A DNA stretch of 64,000 bases from Chloroflexota bacterium (lineage in GTDB: Bacteria > Chloroflexota > Limnocylindria > Limnocylindrales > CSP1-4), in NCBI GenBank assembly GCA_021786265.1, contig JAJYNP010000051.1, positions 45,361-109,360 on the forward strand, written 5' to 3'. Below the pieces are notes generated by a model. The model did no database searches. It was not told the origin of the DNA and worked only from the letters and a program-made list of their open reading frames with translations. Shown piece by piece: positions 26,921-35,173 of the stretch (the stretch's first letter is position 1; every line of letters starts with the position of its first letter). The translations under genes and the position numbers were made by a program.

Positions 26921-27178
26921 ATGGCGATCCACTCCCCTTCCGGGCGCATCGGGACCATCGTCGCCTGGTCGGGAGGACGGCGCCTGCACCTGCTGAACTG
27001 GGGAGAGATCGGCGAGGGGCGACAGGCGGCCGTGGAGCACGCCGCCGCTCGGATCACCGACGTCGATGACCTGGAGCGGGCGCTCCGACGCATCTTCCGG
27101 GACTCCGTGCAGCGGCGGATACCGGGACGCGCCGTGCCCGATGCCTGGTTCGAGGTCGGGTGGCGTGCGCCCGAGTGA
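26921..27178 (+). CDS. Small uncharacterised protein
   Basis: 85 residues, soluble, with GRIGTIVAWSGGRRLHLLNWG and a helical second half (ITDVDDLERALRRIF). Located between a small membrane peptide and a zinc-ribbon/HTH protein on the same strand. No family recognised. Confidence 0.5.
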   Translation: MAIHSPSGRIGTIVAWSGGRRLHLLNWGEIGEGRQAAVEHAAARITDVDDLERALRRIFRDSVQRRIPGRAVPDAWFEVGWRAPE

Positions 27179-27248
27179 GTGGAGACCCGCGGCGCTGGCC
27201 GCCCCCGAGTACAACCGAGCAGATCGCAGTTTCGGGAGGGACGAAGGC

Positions 27249-27668
27249 ATGGCTCAGTCGAAGTTCTTTCCGTGTCCCAGCTGCCGGGCGCCGACGGCCG
27301 TGGACACGAGTTCACGCCATCGAACATTCCGGCGAGGCCTGGCCGTCTGGCGGACCAGGCGGTGCCGCGCCTGCGGGTTCGAGGGGATCACGGCCGAGTT
27401 CTGGCTCGATGACATGCCACGCGCGGTGGGGGAGCTCATGCCTCGTGGAACGGCTCCGTCGCTGCGTCGCGGGCGCATCCGTCTGGCTGAAGGTGCCCTG
27501 GGCCTGACGATCGCCGAGGCCGCGGCGCGCACTCGGAGGCCACCGGAGTTGTTGCGGCGGTGGTGCCGCGAAGGCCGGATCAGTGCCATGCGCACCAGGT
27601 CGGGCTGGCGCATCGCGGAATCCCACCTGGAGCTGGCGGCCGGCCGTCGACCGGCGCAGCCAGTCTGA
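27249..27668 (+). CDS. NrdR-like zinc ribbon fused to excisionase-type helix-turn-helix
   Basis: 139 residues. The first 45 residues form a zinc ribbon (CPSC ... RTRRCRACGFEG) with the spacing and Arg-rich strand of NrdR N-termini. The C-terminal 60 residues read as an excisionase/MerR-like HTH (LTIAEAAARTRRPPELLRRWCREGRI then a wing RTRSGWRIAESHL). No ATP-cone follows, so it is not NrdR. Likely a DNA-binding regulator. Ribosome site ggaggga is 6 to 8 bases upstream. Confidence 0.65.
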   Translation: MAQSKFFPCPSCRAPTAVDTSSRHRTFRRGLAVWRTRRCRACGFEGITAEFWLDDMPRAVGELMPRGTAPSLRRGRIRLAEGALGLTIAEAAARTRRPPELLRRWCREGRISAMRTRSGWRIAESHLELAAGRRPAQPV

Positions 27669-27687
27669 CGGGAGCCGGAGGCAGGGC

Positions 27688-27789
27688 ATGGAGGCACGGC
27701 TCATCCGCTTCGGCGAGGTCGAGCTCGACGGGCGCCGATATGAGCACGACGTGATGATCGAGGGCGCCGTCGTGCATCGCCACAGGTAG
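27688..27789 (+). pseudogene. Truncated Mth938-family paralogue (33 codons)
   Basis: The 33 codons read MEARLIRFGEVELDGRRYEHD and stop soon after, closely matching residues 1-28 of the intact Mth938 protein at 13738-14091. The ribosome site (ggagg) and ATG are kept, but the remaining 85 or so residues are missing. It is the stump of a second copy. Confidence 0.75.
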
Positions 27790-27852
27790 TGGCGGCGCCG
27801 TGGCCGCCCGCCTGGCCGCGCTCCGATCGACGGGCCCGCCGGTCAAGCCGGC

Positions 27853-28335
27853 TCAGAGCTTGTACCCGAAGCGTCGGAGCAGCGCCTTGCGCTCGGCGAC
27901 ATCCCGCTCGGTCTCGACGCCGAGCGGCGCGCCGCCGTCGACGACACCGAGGATGGCCCGGCCCTGCTCCGTCTCGGCCACCACGACCTCCACGGGATTC
28001 GCCGTCGCGCAGAAGATCCGGCAGACCTCGGGCACGCTCTTGACCGCATTGAGGACGCTGACAGGAAAGCCGCCCTCCAGGAACACGATGAAGCTGTGGC
28101 CCGCGCCGATGGCCCCGGCGTTCGCGACGGCGAGGCGGACGAGCTCGGGGTCGTTGCCCGAGCGCCGGATCAGGCGGGGGCCAGACGATTCGCAGAAAGC
28201 CAGCCCAAACCGGAGGTGCGTTCCGGCCTGGACGAGAGCCTCATGCAGGTCCTCCACGGTCTTGATGAAGTGGGAATGCCCGAGGATGAAGTTCAGGTCC
28301 TCGGGCTTCTCGATGCGGATCGTCCTGAGCTCCAT
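27853..28335 (-). CDS. Adenosine-specific kinase (PF04008/COG1839 family)
   Basis: 160 residues. Nearly the whole length follows the family pattern: RTIRIEKPEDLNFILGHSHFIKT, GLAFCESSGPRLIRRSGNDPEL, GAGHSFIVFLEGGFP, VPEVCRIFCATANPVEVVVAETEQGRAILGV and the end RKALLRRFGYKL. Archaeal and bacterial members bind adenosine/AMP, and kinase activity is reported for an archaeal one. Ribosome site ggagg is 7 bases before ATG 28335. Confidence 0.88.
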   Translation of the reverse strand: MELRTIRIEKPEDLNFILGHSHFIKTVEDLHEALVQAGTHLRFGLAFCESSGPRLIRRSGNDPELVRLAVANAGAIGAGHSFIVFLEGGFPVSVLNAVKSVPEVCRIFCATANPVEVVVAETEQGRAILGVVDGGAPLGVETERDVAERKALLRRFGYKL

Positions 28336-28604
28336 GTCACATCCTCCGCAGCCTCGGGCGCCCGGTTGGCACCGTCCCGCATCACGGTACCGCCGCCACG
28401 GCCTCGCCATACCCGCGCCCCCGAACGGGCCAAACGCCTCTTGCCGCCCGCCCGTGTCCGGTAAAGAGTCGCGCCCACCAGGGAATGTTGGCGGGCCTGC
28501 GCACCTGCGCCTCGCATTGCAGCGAGCCGTCGACCCCATGACAGGCCGGGCATGCAGCGGGACCAGATGCGTCGGGGGCCACCACGGAGGCGAGGGGTGC
28601 TGCC

Positions 28605-28895
28605 ATGGCGACGTTCATCCTGCTGTCGACCCTGACCGACGAGGGCGCGAAGACGATCACCTCGCGCCCGGAGCGGATCAAGCAGGTCGACGACGAGATC
28701 CTCAACCTCGGTGTCACGGTCCTCGGTCAGTGGGCCGTGCTGGGGCCCCATGACTTCGTGAGCATCGTCGAGGCGCCCGACGACCTGACGATCTCGCGTG
28801 TATCGGCCCAGCTCTCGTCCCGCGGGACGGTCCGGATCATGACCCTGCCGGCCATCCCGATCGACGACTTCATCGCCGGTCTGCGCAGGTCATAG
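28605..28895 (+). CDS. GYD-domain protein
   Basis: 96 residues beginning ATFILLSTLTDEGAKTI, then GQWAVLGPHDFVSIVEAPDD and a late strand VRIMTLPAI, the dimeric ferredoxin-like fold named for its GYD/GPHD loop. Function unknown. A GA-rich ribosome region lies upstream. Divergent from the adenosine-specific kinase. Confidence 0.8.
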   Translation: MATFILLSTLTDEGAKTITSRPERIKQVDDEILNLGVTVLGQWAVLGPHDFVSIVEAPDDLTISRVSAQLSSRGTVRIMTLPAIPIDDFIAGLRRS

Positions 28896-29048
28896 CCGGC
28901 GGGTCCGTGCCACCCCACGTGTGTGGGGCTCGGGCCCAGAGCTTGCCTGGACGCGCGGCCTGGCAAGCTCGACACGCGCTCAAGATCCCGCGATGGTGGG
29001 CGGATACCGGCGGCTGACGCGGGGTGTCCGGCTGGCCACCCCGATGCT

Positions 29049-29454
29049 GTGAACCGAGCGCTGCGGGACCGCCTCGTGGAGCAGGGCATGCGCCAGCTGC
29101 GGGCGCCTGCGCTCCCCGTTCCGTTCTCGGGTGTGCCCGAGACGGACGCGCTGCTCAATGACCTCGAGCGCCACCCTCGTGCGCCGGTTCCTGGAGTTCC
29201 ATGGGGCCGGCCTGAAGATCGCGACGATGGCCGCCAACATCCTGGCCCGCGAGTTCCACATCCCACTCCGCCCGAAAGCCGTGATCTACGCCGCCCGCAG
29301 CCTGTACCCCGACTGCCCGGGCGTGTTCGATCTGACGCTGTGGGAGGTCGGGCGGACGGCATGCCGTCCCAGCCACCCGGTATGCACGGCGTGCCGGCTC
29401 CGCGAGCTGTGTCCCTATCCCAGCTCGCAGGCAGGCACGAGGGCGGTGACCTGA
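29049..29454 (+). pseudogene. Broken HhH-GPD/endonuclease III-like DNA glycosylase with iron-sulfur tail
   Basis: Two pieces in different frames. The first (GTG 29049 on) ends ...VPFSGVPETDALLNDLERHP. The second (from about 29165) reads LVRRFLEFHGAGLKIATMAANILAREF and, after a second gap, IYAARSLYPDCPGVFDLTLWEVG and the four-cysteine loop CRPSHPVCTACRLRELC. An intact relative would have about 80 more residues at the frame switch and the catalytic aspartate region between the later blocks. Both are absent, so this is a doubly deleted remnant. Confidence 0.65.
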
Positions 29455-29455
29455 G

Positions 29456-29575
29456 GTGCGGACTCCGGGCATCGATCTCGCCGCGAAGCCGGCCGGAACC
29501 GCGCGCTGCGAGGTGGATGGCGACAGAGGCATCGTCCTCGCCGCGACCATCGACGCCGGGACGCGGCTGGCGTGA
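29456..29575 (+). pseudogene. N-terminal stump of a DUF429-like protein
   Basis: 39 codons from GTG 29456, one base after the glycosylase stop. The start TPGIDLAAKPAGTARCEVD resembles the N-terminal strand of DUF429 proteins (RNase H-like fold). The frame ends at 29575, far short of the usual 200-plus residues. The assignment rests on this short match. Confidence 0.45.
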
Positions 29576-29618
29576 CGGTCATCCTGCGCTCGGCGGTTGT
29601 GAAGACGTGGAGGCTGCG

Positions 29619-29867
29619 ATGACGCTGGGCCTGGACGCCATCCGCGCGATGGTGGAGGCGGACCGGCTGCGCGCGCCCATCACCCGCTACGGTGAGGGTG
29701 CGCCGAGTCTGCCGGGCGCTCTCATCGCCGCCGACGAGCACGCCCGCATCCGGGCCGCTGTCGAGGCGCTTCCAGTACCTGGTCGCCTGTCAATGCGCGG
29801 CGCGGACGGCGCGAGGGTGATGGACCGCGCCGCCGTCCTCGCCGCCATCGACGGAGAGCGGCGATGA
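29619..29867 (+). CDS. Small uncharacterised protein, first of an overlapping pair
   Basis: 82 residues, ATG 29619 with ggagg 5 bases upstream. Helical, with GLDAIRAMVEADRLRAP and DEHARIRAAVEALP. Its stop overlaps the next start (ATGA). Small, paired and of phage-like character, but no family is recognised. Confidence 0.55.
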   Translation: MTLGLDAIRAMVEADRLRAPITRYGEGAPSLPGALIAADEHARIRAAVEALPVPGRLSMRGADGARVMDRAAVLAAIDGERR

Positions 29868-30157
29868 CCCCGCCGACGCTGGCCGAGGTGGTGGCGGCGC
29901 TTGACGCGACCGTAATCGAGTTCACCGCGTTCCTATCGTGGATGCCACCGAAGTACCGGGAACAGTTCGTCCGCCCCCTCCGCGATGCTCGCGACCTCCT
30001 CGCCCGCCTCGACCCCGAGACGCAGGTCATCGTGGACGCGGAGTCGCTGGCGCGGGCGCTGCGGGAAGTGCAGACGACCGGCGACCTCGCCTATGACGGA
30101 CCAGACCCGCAGCCTATCGCCGCTGCCATCCTCACAGCCGTGAGGGAGCAGCGATGA
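29864..30157 (+). CDS. Small uncharacterised protein, second of an overlapping pair
   Basis: 97 residues, helical, starting TPPTLAEVVAALDATVIEF and containing YREQFVRPLRDARDLLARLD. Overlaps the preceding gene by 4 bases. Immediately downstream, the broken start of an unrelated gene begins on the other strand, so this pair may have been inserted. Confidence 0.55.
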   Translation: MTPPTLAEVVAALDATVIEFTAFLSWMPPKYREQFVRPLRDARDLLARLDPETQVIVDAESLARALREVQTTGDLAYDGPDPQPIAAAILTAVREQR

Positions 30158-30214
30158 CCGGTCGGTCTCCTCTTTGCCGGGAAGCACGGGCATCGCGAAG
30201 ACGAACGTCGCCAT
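30158..30214 (-). pseudogene. Cut-off start of a small conserved protein
   Basis: The 19 codons MATFVFAMPVLPGKEETDR look like the N-terminus of a small ferredoxin-like (antibiotic-monooxygenase-type) protein, but the family-like sequence ends where the plus-strand pair terminates. The frame itself continues as antisense of that gene. Weak evidence because of the short length. Confidence 0.3.
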
Positions 30215-30329
30215 GTCAACGTCGTCGTAGACGAAACGGATCCCGCCCCCGATGACTCAGGCGTCTTTGCCACGTTGCGTGTGAGCCCGGGGGGTCTCAG
30301 GAGCCTGCGGATGAAACCAGGCAGCAGGA

Positions 30330-30695
30330 TCAAAGGCGCACGGCGACCAGCTCGCCGCGCCCGATCGGGACCACCAGGCCGGCGAGACGGGGATCGGCGA
30401 GAGCGGTCTCCCGGAAGTCGGCCAGGTCGGCCTCGTGCGAGGCCAAGTTGTCGGCGATGAGCAGCCCGCCCGGACGCAACGCCTCGATGGCCAGCTCGAG
30501 CATGCGCAGGTAGTCCTCCTTCTCCGCATCGAGGAACACGAGGTCGGCGGTGGCGGCGAGCCCGACCCCGCCGTCGATGGGCCGCAGCTGGATGACGGAC
30601 AGCGTTCTGCCTGGCGTCGGCCGCCCCGCGTTCGCGTCTGTTGGGGTCATGACGGTGACCCCCGTCCCTGCGGCACTCTCGCCGGGAGGCACCAT
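30330..30695 (-). pseudogene. C-terminal remnant of a class I SAM O-methyltransferase
   Basis: The last 70 codons (DLVFLDAEKEDYLRMLELAI, ALRPGGLLIADNLA, then LVVPIGRGELVAVRL) match the end of catechol-O-methyltransferase-like enzymes. The SAM-binding glycine motif and the first two thirds are missing; the 50 residues in front are low-complexity. It ends 4 bases beyond the DDN-like gene stop, on the same strand. Confidence 0.65.
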
Positions 30696-30698
30696 CGC

Positions 30699-31181
30699 TC
30701 AGTCCCGAACCGAACGGACGCGGAAGATGGGGAAGTGCGCCGCGATCCGGTCGAACTCGGCCAGCGGAGCTCGGCGATCGACGGGGACGAACGAGCGTGC
30801 CGCGGGCGCAACCTGCAGGTGCCGCTGAAGGATCGGCGCTCGGGCGCTCGGGTCGACTTCCTCGAGGCGCACCACCTCGGCGCGGCCATGCCGGAGGATC
30901 GCATGCCCGCCGGCGGCGCGCACGTTCGCCACCCAGTTCGCGCGCTCGCCGAGCATCGCCACGAGAAAGCGCTCGCCCTGGTAGTCCACCACCACCAGGG
31001 GGAACAAGATGAGGCGGCCGGTCCGGTGCCCGCGGACTTCGAGGGTGACCAGACGGCTCCACAGCCCCATCGACCCGACGATGGCCCAGGCGCGGTTCAG
31101 GAGCGCAGCGACGCGATTGGGATGCCCGCCCTCGTACATCCACCGCTCGCTCCGGTACATCCATTGCTCGGGACGCGGCAC
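30699..31181 (-). CDS. DDN-type nitroreductase-family deazaflavin (F420) oxidoreductase
   Basis: 160 residues from GTG 31181 (ggagg 8 bases upstream). Split-barrel signature LVTLEVRGHRTGRLILFPLVVVDY, GERFLVAMLGERANWVANVRAAGGHAILRHG and LAEFDRIAAHFPIFRV are diagnostic of the F420H2-dependent DDN family. It transfers hydride from reduced F420 (or flavin) to small organic substrates. Divergent from a TetR-type regulator, which probably controls it. Confidence 0.85.
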   Translation of the reverse strand: MPRPEQWMYRSERWMYEGGHPNRVAALLNRAWAIVGSMGLWSRLVTLEVRGHRTGRLILFPLVVVDYQGERFLVAMLGERANWVANVRAAGGHAILRHGRAEVVRLEEVDPSARAPILQRHLQVAPAARSFVPVDRRAPLAEFDRIAAHFPIFRVRSVRD

Positions 31182-31240
31182 CCTTCTTCCCTCCAGGTAG
31201 CCCCGCTGGTACCCTCTTCCGTGGCCCAGACTCAGGATCA

Positions 31241-31262
31241 TATGTACCAAACTTGGGATATC
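31241..31262. promoter_or_regulatory. Dyad between DDN and TetR genes, possible operator
   Basis: The AT-rich spot in the 104-base divergent gap contains CCAA-AC-TTGG (31247-31256) flanked by TATGTA and GATATC, an imperfect palindrome unlike the surrounding GC-rich DNA. Position between a TetR gene and its divergent partner makes it the best operator candidate. Confidence 0.45.
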
Positions 31263-31285
31263 GTATCTCAACGGAGAATAGCGGG

Positions 31286-32149
31286 GTGACCTCGAAGCCG
31301 CAAACGCCGACCGGTCTTGCGCGCCGCCGCCGCCGGCTGTCCGACGAAGAGACCGAGCAGCGGATGCTTCAGGCCGCGATCGCGATGGTCAACCAGGCGG
31401 GGCTGACGGTCAGCCTCGACCACATCAGCTTCGAGGACGTCATCCGCGACGCGCGGGTATCGCGGAGCACCGTCTATCGCCGCTGGCCCTACAAGGACCT
31501 GTTCTTCAGTGACCTCTTGAAGGAGCTCGCCGGAGCGGCCACTCCCGCGGCCATCTCCAGTGAGGAGGCAGCTGCGCCCTCGATCAAACGCATCCTTCTC
31601 GATCACCTGGACTGGCTCGAGACAGCTGAAGGCCGCCGCGACCTCATCCTGGAGGTGATGCGCCAGGGGGCGCTGCACGACTTCGAGACGATGCACGGGT
31701 CGACAGAATGGCGCACCTACCTTGCCCTGCATGCGACGTTCCTCAGCGTGGCCGACGACGAGCTTCGCGACGACCTGCGGACCGCCCTTGCGCAGTCCGA
31801 GCGGGACTTCATCGGCCGGATCGCGGCCTCGTGGGAGCGGCTCAGCGGACTGCTCGGCTATCGCCTCCGCCCCGAGCTCGACGCCACGTTCGAGACGATC
31901 GCCAGCCTGGCCAGCGCCGACCTGCGAGGACACGTCATCATGGCCCTCGCGAGCCCCGACATCGCGGCGCGACGGATCCGCGCCAGGCCCTTTGGAGCCG
32001 CACAGACGGCGGAGTGGTCGCCTCCGGCGATCGCGATCGCCAGCATCGCCCAGGCCTTTCTCGAGCCCGATCCGACGATCGTCTGGGACGACGAACGGCT
32101 GGCGAGCGTCCGCCAGGCGCTCAAGTCCGAAGGTCCTGCCGGCACATGA
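31286..32149 (+). CDS. TetR-family transcriptional regulator
   Basis: 287 residues from GTG 31286 (ggag 8 bases upstream). The N-terminal HTH includes QRMLQAAIAMVNQAG, ISFEDVIRDARVSRSTVYRRWPYKDLFFSDLL, with the usual TetR recognition helix. The C-terminal ligand domain is longer than usual (about 210 residues). It likely represses the divergent DDN gene and itself. Confidence 0.85.
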   Translation: MTSKPQTPTGLARRRRRLSDEETEQRMLQAAIAMVNQAGLTVSLDHISFEDVIRDARVSRSTVYRRWPYKDLFFSDLLKELAGAATPAAISSEEAAAPSIKRILLDHLDWLETAEGRRDLILEVMRQGALHDFETMHGSTEWRTYLALHATFLSVADDELRDDLRTALAQSERDFIGRIAASWERLSGLLGYRLRPELDATFETIASLASADLRGHVIMALASPDIAARRIRARPFGAAQTAEWSPPAIAIASIAQAFLEPDPTIVWDDERLASVRQALKSEGPAGT

Positions 32150-32232
32150 GGCGGCTCCGGTTCTGCCCACCCAAGCACGCCCACCGCGGCGAGGCATGCG
32201 AGGTGTCAGCTGGAGAATCGAGTTCTGCAGTG

Positions 32233-32263
32233 GGCCGGGGCGAGAGGGCTCGACCTGACAAAC
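32233..32263 (+). repeat. Copy of dispersed tRNA-3'-like repeat (class A)
   Basis: Core GGCCGGGGCGAGAGGGCTCG followed by ACAAACC, about 80 bases after the TetR stop. Read on the minus strand it resembles a tRNA acceptor 3' end (CTCTCGCCCCG). First copy in the window; others are at 35024, 41599, 44290, 46189, 48318, 49178 and 63795. Confidence 0.7.
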
Positions 32264-32380
32264 CGATACCGTTCATCGGTCGTGTTCTCAGGTGCGCGTT
32301 GAAGGAGTGCGGGCGCCGGCGGCAGGCCCCCAGGACGTCGCGAAACGGTATCGAGAGCCGCGGCAGAACGGTACTGAGCC

Positions 32381-32590
32381 ATGCGGGAGAGTGGTACTCG
32401 CCTGCTCGTGGAGTACCGGGTGCGGCTCGATCGCGAGACAGAGGCGGTCGCCTTTCAGGCCGATCCCGACGCCGCACTGCGAGGGCTGCCGGAACCGGTG
32501 CTCCTCGATGAATGGCCGGTCGTGCCGGGCGTCCTCGGGGCCGTCAAGCGATCGGTCGACGCACAGCCGAGCCCGGGTGCGCCCGAAGTT
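32381..32590 (+). pseudogene. Internal fragment of an AAA_14/DUF4143 ATPase
   Basis: Translation VRLDRETEAVAFQADPDAAL, then LPEPVLLDEWPVVPGVLGAV and KRSVDA follows the region around Walker B (LLDEW) of the DUF4143 ATP-binding family, but Walker A, the sensor region and the nuclease-like C-terminus are absent. It sits between the repeat copy at 32233 and the end of the glycosidase-like gene. Confidence 0.6.
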
Positions 32591-32595
32591 GGGCA

Positions 32596-33765
32596 TCAGA
32601 GCGGAGATGCGCGGGATCCCGTCCCCGGCGTGGGGACGACGCTCGGATCCGCCGGACGCCCGTGCTCCGTCATCTCCGCGAGCAGGATCGACGCCCACAG
32701 CATCCCCTCGTCGGCGAGGAAGAGCCCAAGGCGGCCCCGGTACGGCCGGAGCTCGCCTGTATAGACCTCCCGCAGCGTGCCCTCCCGTTCGATGAGCCGC
32801 GCGTATGCTGCCAGTCCGGCGCGGGCGGCAGCCGGGTCGACACGCGCCAGCAGCACGAGGTAGATCGCCCCGAGGGAGGTCCAGACGCCGGTCCCCTGGT
32901 AGTCCGGCACGAACAGCCGCTGGACGGGATCCTCCACGCCTGCCTCCCGGCGCATCGCGTAGCGCAGTGGGAGCGGCCTGGTCAGGCCCGCGCGCTGCAG
33001 GGCAGCCAGCATCGGGTCCAGGCCGAGGGCGTCGGGCACCGCCCCTGTCCAGAACGGGAACACGTTGGCGTCGCCGGTCAGTACGTCGCGGTCCTGGCGC
33101 TCGCTGAAGTGGTCCACCCGCCAGAACGCGGCCACCAGGCGGTCCCCACCGGATGCGCCAATCGGGCTGGCGAACCACCCGGTGCGCCGCAGGACCCCGT
33201 CCAGGACGACGAGCATCGTGTTGGCATAGCAGCTCGAGGGGGTGCGTACCGTGTCGCGGTGGCCGGAGAAGAGCCGATCGAACCGAACCAGTCCGGTTCG
33301 CGCGTCGATGACCGCCGCCGCGTAGCGCTCGACCTCTGGACGCAGCCAGCCCGCGTGGCGGTCGACCAGGCGCTCGAAGCCGCCCGCCTCGAGCGTCGCG
33401 AACAGGAGCGGCAGCGAGTCGCACCCGAGGGTGTACACGTCGGCGGGCCTGCGGGCGCCGAAGATCGTGGTCGTCACACGGCCACGACGCGCCCACGCCT
33501 CGAGGGCCCACGCCAGGCTGGCTTCGACGCGGCACGCCTGCCCCAACCGGGTGAGCGACGGCGCGGAGAACGCCAGGTCCCGCATCCAGAACTGCCGGAA
33601 GTGGCCAGCGCTGGCCGCGAGGTAGTCGCCGGTCCAGCACGCGTCGACGATCGCTCGGCAGATAGCCGGCGCGTCGCCTGAGTATCGCCTCGGTCCGAGC
33701 ACTCGCCGCCGGAGCACGCGGGCTGCGCTGGTCACGTACGCGGGCAGGATGGGGAGCGCCAGCAT
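32596..33765 (-). CDS. (alpha/alpha)6-like glycosidase-type protein, tentative
   Basis: 389 residues from ATG 33765 (gagggggg upstream); GTG 33804, which overlaps the SagB stop as GTGA, is an alternative. Segments such as HFRQFWMRDLAFSAPSL, DSLPLLFATLEAGG, GDANVFPFWTG and LFLADEGMLWASILLAEM, with many aromatic and acidic residues, resemble six-hairpin glycoside hydrolases (amylo-1,6-glucosidase/GH15-like). The catalytic acids cannot be assigned. It is coupled with the upstream SagB-type gene. Confidence 0.5.
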   Translation of the reverse strand: MLALPILPAYVTSAARVLRRRVLGPRRYSGDAPAICRAIVDACWTGDYLAASAGHFRQFWMRDLAFSAPSLTRLGQACRVEASLAWALEAWARRGRVTTTIFGARRPADVYTLGCDSLPLLFATLEAGGFERLVDRHAGWLRPEVERYAAAVIDARTGLVRFDRLFSGHRDTVRTPSSCYANTMLVVLDGVLRRTGWFASPIGASGGDRLVAAFWRVDHFSERQDRDVLTGDANVFPFWTGAVPDALGLDPMLAALQRAGLTRPLPLRYAMRREAGVEDPVQRLFVPDYQGTGVWTSLGAIYLVLLARVDPAAARAGLAAYARLIEREGTLREVYTGELRPYRGRLGLFLADEGMLWASILLAEMTEHGRPADPSVVPTPGTGSRASPL

Positions 33766-33800
33766 CGCCCCGAGCCCCCCCTCGCGTCGCGGCCGCTCGG

Positions 33801-34538
33801 TCACGTGGATCCGGGCGAGAGCTCGGCGGCGCCCGCGGGATAGCCGACGGGGAGCAGGTACAGCGGCATCTGGTCGGAGGGCAGGCCGAGGGTGGCGGCG
33901 ACCCGCGAATCGTCGAACGCACCCACCGGGACGGAGCCCAGCCCCAGTGCCACCGCCTGGAGCAGCAGGTTCTGGGCTGCGTGCCCGGCCTCGAGCTGAA
34001 TGTAGCGAATCGCCCGCTCCTGCCCGTACCTGGCGGCGGTCCGGGCCGGAACCGCCGCGATCACCACCACCAGCGGCGCAGTAACGACGGCGTCCTGCCC
34101 CAGCGCTGCCGCGCGCAACTCCTGCCGCTGGTCGCCCTTGCGGACGGTTGCCAGAGCGTGCTCGTCCGGAAGATAGCGGAAGGTCCCCTGCGCGGAAACC
34201 GCGTACAGCTCGAGCGGATAGAGCGCGCCCGCGGACGGGGCCGTCCGGCGACCCTGGACATCCGTCACGCCCTGCGCAGCCCACAGGAGCTGTCCGACCT
34301 GGGCCGACGAGAGCGGGCGCGAGGCGAACTCACGGACCGATCGGCGGCTGGCCAGCGCCTCCTCGACAGAGACGGCGCCCACCGTCCTCGGCGACGGCAG
34401 CAACAGCACCGTCGGGGCCGGCGGCATCGTCGGGCCCGGCGAACCTGTCGCCGGCGCCGGCACGCAGGACTGTGTGGCGACCGCAAGGGCCAGAAGGCTG
34501 CCGGCGCCGGTCACGACCCTGGAGCGCGTCCGTGACAT
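33801..34538 (-). CDS. SagB-type nitroreductase-family oxidoreductase, exported
   Basis: 245 residues. A hydrophobic signal-like start (about 10-26) ends near a cysteine (ATQSC), possibly a lipoprotein though the lipobox is poor. The nitroreductase FMN fold is clear: SRRSVREFASRPLSSAQVGQLLWAAQGVT, SAGALYPLELYAV, EAGHAAQNLLLQAVALGLGSVPVGAF. SagB-type enzymes oxidise azolines in peptide biosynthesis, but no precursor or cyclodehydratase is seen here, so the name describes only the fold. Confidence 0.82.
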   Translation of the reverse strand: MSRTRSRVVTGAGSLLALAVATQSCVPAPATGSPGPTMPPAPTVLLLPSPRTVGAVSVEEALASRRSVREFASRPLSSAQVGQLLWAAQGVTDVQGRRTAPSAGALYPLELYAVSAQGTFRYLPDEHALATVRKGDQRQELRAAALGQDAVVTAPLVVVIAAVPARTAARYGQERAIRYIQLEAGHAAQNLLLQAVALGLGSVPVGAFDDSRVAATLGLPSDQMPLYLLPVGYPAGAAELSPGST

Positions 34539-35173
34539 CTCTGCGACTCGCGGCGAGAAGGCGATTCTCGGCGCCCTCCGACGAGCGTACCAGTGCCATA
34601 CGCCCCGCGGCACCGATCGCGCCGGCTTCTCGCTGCGTGTGTCGGAGATGGCACGACGTGTCAGGAATCGCCTTCTCAGCGATGCCGGCACGCCGGGCGA
34701 AGGCGCCATTGGCCCCTCGCATCTATCCCGTGCGTGTCGCAGTCGGGTCCCCTGCCCGCTGGGGCGGTGAACCCCCCTGTCTGGTGGAGACCCAGACGGT
34801 TGGAATCAGACGGCCGGGGTGGCCTCCTGCAGGCGCCGACGGTGGGCCGGCTCGAACCCGGCCGGCGGCATGTTCGAGGGTCGCCGGAGGGAGCGCGTGC
34901 CCAGCAGCCGACGCCGGTGGAACGACCAGCGTGGATTCTGATCGAGCGGGGCGTCGGTGTGGGTCGGCAGACGCCCGTCGGTGCCGAAATCTCGGCGAGA
35001 GTGGGGCCGCAAGCTGACCGGTTTGCCGGGGCGAGAGGAGTTGCACCTGCCATACCGACCTCAGTGTCGAGGCAATCCGGCTGGCGGCCTCCGGCGCCGC
35101 CTGATCCGCTGGTTGAGTCCGTTCCCCATGTTCTGCGGCATCCAGTGGACGCAGGGGATGCAGGCGCTGGGCG
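34539..35173. other. Long stretch with no gene, one repeat copy
   Basis: About 630 bases. It includes a T-arm-like palindrome near 34848-34866 (GGCTCGAACCCGGCC) that does not extend into a whole tRNA, and a copy of the dispersed core at 35024-35060. No open frame here has a ribosome site or family match. Confidence 0.4.
35024..35060 (+). repeat. Copy of dispersed tRNA-3'-like repeat (variant)
   Basis: Sequence TTGCCGGGGCGAGAGGAGTT with the same core as the other copies but a different right half (GCACCTGCC). It lies just after the 3' end of the ATPase gene on the minus strand. Confidence 0.55.

Noticed and set aside
33801..34538. Thiazole/oxazole peptide biosynthesis locus
   Set aside because: A SagB-type fold is present, but no cyclodehydratase, precursor peptide or exporter is nearby.
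34840..34920. Possible tRNA on the minus strand
   Set aside because: A T-arm-like palindrome with GTTCGAG loop is present, but no matching acceptor, D-arm or anticodon arm could be built from the flanks.
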